50,914 nucleotides of DNA, from assembly GCF_003349955.1 (NCBI RefSeq), contig NZ_QLKQ01000053.1:1-50914 (forward strand), written 5' to 3'. The notes beneath the pieces were generated by a model. It worked only from the letters and a program-made list of their open reading frames with translations. It had not been told where the DNA came from and did not search any database. Positions within the stretch are counted from its first letter, which is position 1; every line of letters starts with the position of its first letter. Source of the stretch: Azospirillum brasilense. Lineage in GTDB: Bacteria; Pseudomonadota; Alphaproteobacteria; Azospirillales; Azospirillaceae. The translations under genes and the position numbers were made by a program. Positions 47,329-50,914 of this stretch are shown here, one piece after another.

Positions 47329-47358
47329 CCGTACCGTTTGTGCGTCCTAAGTCCCGGC

Positions 47359-48894
47359 TCAGCTCTGCGCCGCCTGGTCGTCGGTGGAGGGTTGCGCCGC
47401 GGTGGGCGCGCCTTCCTCGCCATCGAACCAGTGGGCACGGGCGGCCATGATGATCTCGTTGGCCTCGTCTTCCGTCGGGGCCTCCTTGCCGAGGATGTCG
47501 CGCAGCTCGTCCGCGGCGAGATCGGCGAGGTCGTCCATCGTCTTCACGCCGTTCTCACCCAGCTTCACCAGCAGGGTCGGGCTGAAGCCGGTGACTTCCG
47601 CCACCGCGTCCTCGACGCCGAGCGCCTGGCGCTTCTCGGTCATGCGGACGTCCTGCTCGTCGAGGAAGTTCAGGGCGCGCTGCTTCAGCTCTTCCGCCAC
47701 GTCCTCGTCGAAGCCCTCGATCTCGGCCAGCTCCTCGGTCTCGACGTAGGCGATCTCCTCCACCGTGGTGAAGCCCTCGGCGACCAGGAGATGGGCGATC
47801 ACGTCGTCCACGTCCAGCGCTTCCATGAAGAGCTGCGAGCGGGTGCGGAATTCGTCCGAGCGGCGCTCCGACTCCTCCTGCTCGGTCAGGATGTCGATGT
47901 CCCAGCCGGTGAGCTGGGTGGCCAGCCGCACGTTCTGGCCGCGACGGCCGATGGCCAGCGACAGCTGGTCGTCGGGCACCACCACCTCGATGCGGCTGTT
48001 GTCCTCGTCCATCACGACCTTGGCGACCTCGGCCGGGGCCAGGGCGTTGACGATGAAGGTCGCCGGCTCCTGGTTCCACTGGATGATGTCGATCTTCTCG
48101 CCCTGCAGCTCGCCGACGACCGCCTGGACGCGGCTGCCGCGCATGCCGACGCAGGCGCCGACCGGGTCGATGGAGCTGTCGTTGCTGATCACCGCGATCT
48201 TGGCGCGCGAGCCCGGGTCGCGGGCGACCGCCTTGATCTCGATGATGCCGTCGTAGATCTCCGGCACTTCCTGGGCGAACAGCTTCGCCATGAACATCGG
48301 ATGGGTGCGCGACAGGAAGATCTGCGGGCCGCGCGCTTCCTCGCGCACGTCGAAGATGTAGGCGCGCACGCGGTCGCCGTTCTTGAAGTGCTCGCGCGGC
48401 AGCAGCTCGTCGCGGCGCAGGATCGCTTCGGCGCGGCCCAGGTCGACGGTGACGTTGCCGTACTCGACGCGCTTGACCAGACCATTGACGATCTCGCCGG
48501 TGCGGTCCTTGTATTCGTTGAACTGGCGCTTGCGCTCCGCGTCGCGGACCTTCTGGACGATGACCTGCTTGGCCGTCTGGGCGGCGATGCGGCCGAAGTC
48601 GATGGGCGGCAGCGGATCGACCAGGAAATCGCCGAGCTGGGCGCCGGGCTTGCGGCGCTGGGCGTAGGCGAGGGTCACCTGGGTCGCCTCGTTCTCCACC
48701 GCCTCGACCACCTCCAGGTGGCGGGTCAGGTGGATGTCGCCCGTCTTGCGGTCGATGCGGGCGCGGATGTCGTGCTCGTGGCCGTACTTGGAGCGCCCGG
48801 CCTTCTGAATCGCCTGCTCCATCGCCTCCAGGACCTCGTCCCGGTCGATGTTCTTTTCGCGGGCAACCGCGTCAGCGACTTGCAGCAGTTCCAT
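47359..48894 (-). CDS. nusA: Transcription termination/antitermination factor NusA
   Basis: 511 residues. It has an N-terminal RNA-polymerase-binding domain (ELLQVADAVAREKNIDRDEVLEAMEQAIQ in part), S1, then KH domains (VGACVGMRGSRVQAVV, LAIGRRGQNVRLA). Two C-terminal helix-hairpin-helix repeats follow, and a short acidic tail (ending TDDQAAQS). It lies downstream of rimP and upstream of ylxR in the standard operon. Expression may be controlled by the leader terminator before rimP. Confidence 0.98.
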   Translation of the reverse strand: MELLQVADAVAREKNIDRDEVLEAMEQAIQKAGRSKYGHEHDIRARIDRKTGDIHLTRHLEVVEAVENEATQVTLAYAQRRKPGAQLGDFLVDPLPPIDFGRIAAQTAKQVIVQKVRDAERKRQFNEYKDRTGEIVNGLVKRVEYGNVTVDLGRAEAILRRDELLPREHFKNGDRVRAYIFDVREEARGPQIFLSRTHPMFMAKLFAQEVPEIYDGIIEIKAVARDPGSRAKIAVISNDSSIDPVGACVGMRGSRVQAVVGELQGEKIDIIQWNQEPATFIVNALAPAEVAKVVMDEDNSRIEVVVPDDQLSLAIGRRGQNVRLATQLTGWDIDILTEQEESERRSDEFRTRSQLFMEALDVDDVIAHLLVAEGFTTVEEIAYVETEELAEIEGFDEDVAEELKQRALNFLDEQDVRMTEKRQALGVEDAVAEVTGFSPTLLVKLGENGVKTMDDLADLAADELRDILGKEAPTEDEANEIIMAARAHWFDGEEGAPTAAQPSTDDQAAQS

Positions 48895-48948
48895 CCGTCA
48901 CACTTCCTGGACTGGCGTTTGTTCTTCGAGTGAAGCCCGGAGCGGCCG

Positions 48949-49434
48949 TCAACCCTGGCCCTGGCTGGCGCGGATCAGTTCATCCGTCAAGACCAGCTTG
49001 GCGCGCAGGATGTTGTCGAACTCCAGCCGGGCGGCTCCCTGTTCCGATTCGATGCACACGAGGCCGTCGTCGACGCCCTTCAGCATGCCCTTGAAGCGCT
49101 TGCGGCCATCGACGGCGAGCCGGGTCTCCAGCTTGGCCTCGAAACCGGCGAAACGCTCGAAATCCTTCAGACGGGTCAGCGGCCGGTCGATGCCGGGCGA
49201 ACTGACCTCCAGCGTGTAGGCGCTCTTGATCGGATCTTCAACGTCGAGCACCGCGGAGATCGCGCGGCTGATGTCGGCGCAGTCTTCGACCGTCATGGGC
49301 GCGCCGTCGGCGCGTTCCGCCATGACCTGCAGAACCATGCGCTGCCCACCGGTCAACTGCACACGCACGAGTTCGTAGCCCATGGCCTCGACCGACGGCG
49401 TGATGATCTGCTCGATACGACCGGTTGCTTCCAT
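48949..49434 (-). CDS. rimP: Ribosome maturation factor RimP
   Basis: 161 residues. It is needed for 30S assembly. It begins MEATGRIEQIITPSVEAMGYELV and has the conserved YTLEVSSPGIDRPLTRLKDFERF. ATG 49434 follows AGGTGG at close spacing; the frame is open upstream through the leader region. First gene of the rimP-nusA-ylxR-infB-rbfA-truB operon. Confidence 0.96.
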   Translation of the reverse strand: MEATGRIEQIITPSVEAMGYELVRVQLTGGQRMVLQVMAERADGAPMTVEDCADISRAISAVLDVEDPIKSAYTLEVSSPGIDRPLTRLKDFERFAGFEAKLETRLAVDGRKRFKGMLKGVDDGLVCIESEQGAARLEFDNILRAKLVLTDELIRASQGQG

Positions 49435-49505
49435 TCCACCTGACCCGCCCCCGCGGTCTCCCCTGGCACAGCGCCCTGGGACCAACACGGGGATTCCATA
49501 CGCTG

Positions 49506-49533
49506 ATAAAAAAATAAGTGGGCCAAGGCCCAC
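49506..49533 (-). terminator. Intrinsic terminator in the rimP leader
   Basis: GTGGGC and GCCCAC arms (within 49518-49533) with a four-base loop. On the minus strand they are followed by TTATTTTTTTATC. It lies 72 bases upstream of the rimP ATG and downstream of a good promoter. Confidence 0.85.
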
Positions 49534-49549
49534 CCGCAAAGCGTCCCGC

Positions 49550-49569
49550 CGGCCCGGTTTCCCGAGCCG
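49550..49569 (-). promoter_or_regulatory. GNRA-capped hairpin in rimP leader
   Basis: On the minus strand CGGCTCGG-GAAA-CCGGGCCG, an eight-pair stem with one G-U wobble and a GAAA tetraloop. It precedes the leader terminator by about 17 bases. Confidence 0.6.
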
Positions 49570-49594
49570 CCGATCCGTATGGGTTCATGCGGTG

Positions 49595-49622
49595 AATATA
49601 GACATTCCGGAGCAGGCCGCAA
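49595..49622 (-). promoter_or_regulatory. Promoter of the rimP-nusA-infB operon leader
   Basis: Minus strand TTGCGG (49622-49617) and TATATT (49600-49595) with 16 bases between. The predicted start is near 49588, about 155 bases before the rimP ATG. Confidence 0.65.
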
Positions 49623-49738
49623 GCGCTTTTCCGCAAGGTCCTATGCCCGGCGCTTGGTGAGCGGGTCCGGGCGGGGTAAGGTCACGCCTCCGGCGGCCGT
49701 TGCGCCGCATGGAAAACGCCTCCAAGACGGAGTTCACC

Positions 49739-50053
49739 GTGATCCTTGAAACGGCCATCCTGGCGGTCAAACCCGGCCAGGGCCCGGCCTTCGAACGGGC
49801 GATGGCCGAGGCACAGCCCCTGATCGCCGCGACTCCGGGCTTCCTCGGGCTGGAGCTGCGGCCCTGCCTGGAGGCGGCGGACCGCTACCTTCTGCTCGTC
49901 CGCTGGGAACGGCTGGAGGACCACACCGAAGGCTTCCGCGGGTCCGACCGCTACGCCCGCTGGAAGGCGCTGCTCCACCGCTTCTACGACCCGTTCCCGG
50001 TGGTGGAGCATTACGGCGCGCCGGCGGTGTCTACCCCCGCGCCTTGCGGATGA
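49739..50053 (+). CDS. Antibiotic biosynthesis monooxygenase (ABM)-domain protein
   Basis: About 104 residues. ABM-like ferredoxin-fold domain: ILETAILAVKPGQGPAFERAM, FLGLELRPCLEAADRYLLLVRWERLEDH and a C-terminal PVVEHY. Such small proteins bind or degrade aromatic or haem-like compounds; no substrate can be named. GTG 49739 with GGAG six bases upstream is preferred; ATG 49709 has no ribosome site. It is inserted on the plus strand between rimP and trmB, and its last 23 bases overlap the 3' end of trmB. Confidence 0.85.
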   Translation: MILETAILAVKPGQGPAFERAMAEAQPLIAATPGFLGLELRPCLEAADRYLLLVRWERLEDHTEGFRGSDRYARWKALLHRFYDPFPVVEHYGAPAVSTPAPCG

Positions 50054-50741
50054 AGCGCATGAAGACCGGCTTGCGCCCGGCCTCGATGGCCTTCTCCTCG
50101 TAGCGGGTGGGCGGCCAGTCGGCGATGCGGTGGCGCCAGTCGGACGGGCCGCGGGCGGTCCATTCGAAATCCGGGTGCCGCACCGTGTGCTCCAGCATCC
50201 AGCGCACCAGCCCCATGTCGTCGCTGGCCAGACGCAGCTCCGCCCCGTCCTTCAGAACGCGGGCGAGGCGCGGCAGGTTGTCCGGACCGATGAAGCGGCG
50301 TTCCCAGTGGCGTTTCTTCGGCCAGGGATCGGCGAACAGCACGAAGGCGCGCCCGATGGAGGCGTCCGGCAGGGCGTCGAGCAGCGGGCGGGCATCGTCC
50401 GGAAGGACGCGGACATTGTCCTGCACGCCCTCATCGTCCACCAGCTTGAGCAGGCCGGCCACGCCGTTGATGAAGGGTTCGGCGCCGATCACCCCGACGT
50501 CGCGGTTGTTCGCCGCCTGCCACGCCATGTGGTGGCCGCTGCCGAAGCCGACCTCCAGCCAGACGTCGCGCATGGGTTTGGCAAACAGGGCGTGGGGGTC
50601 GATGCGGTCGCCCGGCTGCGGCACCGGGATTTCCAGCGACGGCAGGAGCCCGTCGAGCAGCTCGGTCTTGCGCTTGCGGAGCGGACGCCCCTTGCGCCGC
50701 CCGTAGAGCCTCTTGGACGAGTCCAGGAAGGAGTCGGTCAT
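50031..50741 (-). CDS. trmB: tRNA (guanine-N7-)-methyltransferase
   Basis: 236 residues. It methylates G46 of tRNA. Characteristic motifs are LEVGFGSGHHMAWQA (SAM site), GAEPFINGV, VLFADPWPKKRHWERRFI and PTRYEEKA. It starts MTDSFLDSSKRLYGRRKGRPLRKRK, usual for alphaproteobacteria. It lies downstream of metK behind a terminator-like hairpin. Confidence 0.97.
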   Translation of the reverse strand: MTDSFLDSSKRLYGRRKGRPLRKRKTELLDGLLPSLEIPVPQPGDRIDPHALFAKPMRDVWLEVGFGSGHHMAWQAANNRDVGVIGAEPFINGVAGLLKLVDDEGVQDNVRVLPDDARPLLDALPDASIGRAFVLFADPWPKKRHWERRFIGPDNLPRLARVLKDGAELRLASDDMGLVRWMLEHTVRHPDFEWTARGPSDWRHRIADWPPTRYEEKAIEAGRKPVFMRFIRKARG

Positions 50742-50756
50742 CGTGACAGCAGGGTC

Positions 50757-50790
50757 CCAAAACGAACGCAGGGGCCGTGTGGCCCCTGCG
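50757..50790 (-). terminator. Terminator after metK
   Basis: CGCAGGGGCC (50767-50776) and GGCCCCTGCG (50781-50790), a perfect ten-base stem with a four-base loop. On the minus strand it is followed by TTCGTTTTGGG. It lies 39 bases past the metK stop. Confidence 0.75.
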
Positions 50791-50828
50791 TCCCGGACAA
50801 GCGGGTCCGGTCTTGGAAGAAGCCGCTC

Positions 50829-50914
50829 TTAGAAGAAAGCGGCGCGCAGATCGTTGACAAGGTCGGTCTTCTCCCAGGAGAAGCCGCCGTCGGCCTCCGC
50901 CTCGCGGCCGAAAT
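50829..50914 (-). CDS. metK: S-adenosylmethionine synthetase, C-terminal fragment
   Basis: Only the last 27 or so codons are in the window. They read FGREAEADGGFSWEKTD, then LVNDLRAAFF and a stop. This matches the C-terminus of MetK (FGR...FSWEKTDLV...L.AAF). The position before trmB is conserved in alphaproteobacteria. The gene continues past the right edge. Confidence 0.85.
   Translation of the reverse strand, partial: FGREAEADGGFSWEKTDLVNDLRAAFF

Noticed and set aside
49238..49636. Upstream coding extension in the rimP leader (MNPYGSAARETGP...)
   Set aside because: The frame has no ribosome site, passes through the terminator hairpin and differs from the rimP frame; treated as non-coding leader.

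Overview
The window is GC-rich, densely coded chromosomal DNA from an alphaproteobacterium. It most resembles Azospirillum or a close relative in Rhodospirillales. The evidence is the gene order (ubiB, ubiE, mutM, echA, rpsT, dnaA on one side; metK, trmB, rimP, nusA, ylxR, infB, rbfA, truB, rpsO, pnp on the other), an Irr-type Fur regulator, several Tat-exported proteins and GC-rich palindromic repeats in the spacers. Genus assignment is inference; no rRNA gene is present to confirm it.

Layout. 25-9466: a Tat-exported multicopper oxidase with a thioesterase, then a polyamine-type ABC transporter (substrate-binding protein, ATPase, two permeases) on the minus strand. Between the ATPase and the permeases lies a plus-strand copper module (DUF2946, YcnI, CopC-CopD fusion), which seems to have split a former operon. 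9665-19383: the conserved dnaA-rpsT-echA-hyp-mutM run, a TPR glycosyltransferase-like gene with a decayed fragment beside it, and ubiE-ubiB. 19504-35058: mostly single metabolic genes (cytidylate-kinase-like protein, YejA-like binding protein, ppa, L-lactate dehydrogenase, a large ADP-forming acyl-CoA synthetase/GNAT fusion, a Uma2 protein, a 2-hydroxyacid dehydrogenase, an SH3 protein) plus an iron/oxidative-stress set (irr, rubrerythrin, DUF3501), a nitronate-monooxygenase-type flavoprotein, a glycerophosphodiesterase, an EpmB-type radical SAM enzyme and a TspO-like membrane protein. 35184-39061: a YpfJ-type zinc metallopeptidase and a 969-residue STAND/NACHT-like NTPase that ends in 37 pentapeptide repeats. 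39491-50914: the conserved transcription/translation operon from pnp back to the 3' end of metK, all minus strand apart from one small ABM-domain gene.

The most interesting item is the STAND NTPase with the pentapeptide array at 36152-39061. It has its own promoter overlapped by a dyad, an array built from a few 15-bp modules with almost no synonymous variation, and a perfect 22-bp inverted repeat across its stop codon. It stands alone among housekeeping genes and looks like a single-gene sensor or possible defence protein; that role is inference. The second item is a short two-hairpin leader with an intrinsic terminator before rimP-nusA-infB, a candidate attenuator. No tRNA, rRNA, CRISPR array, insertion sequence or prophage was recognised.
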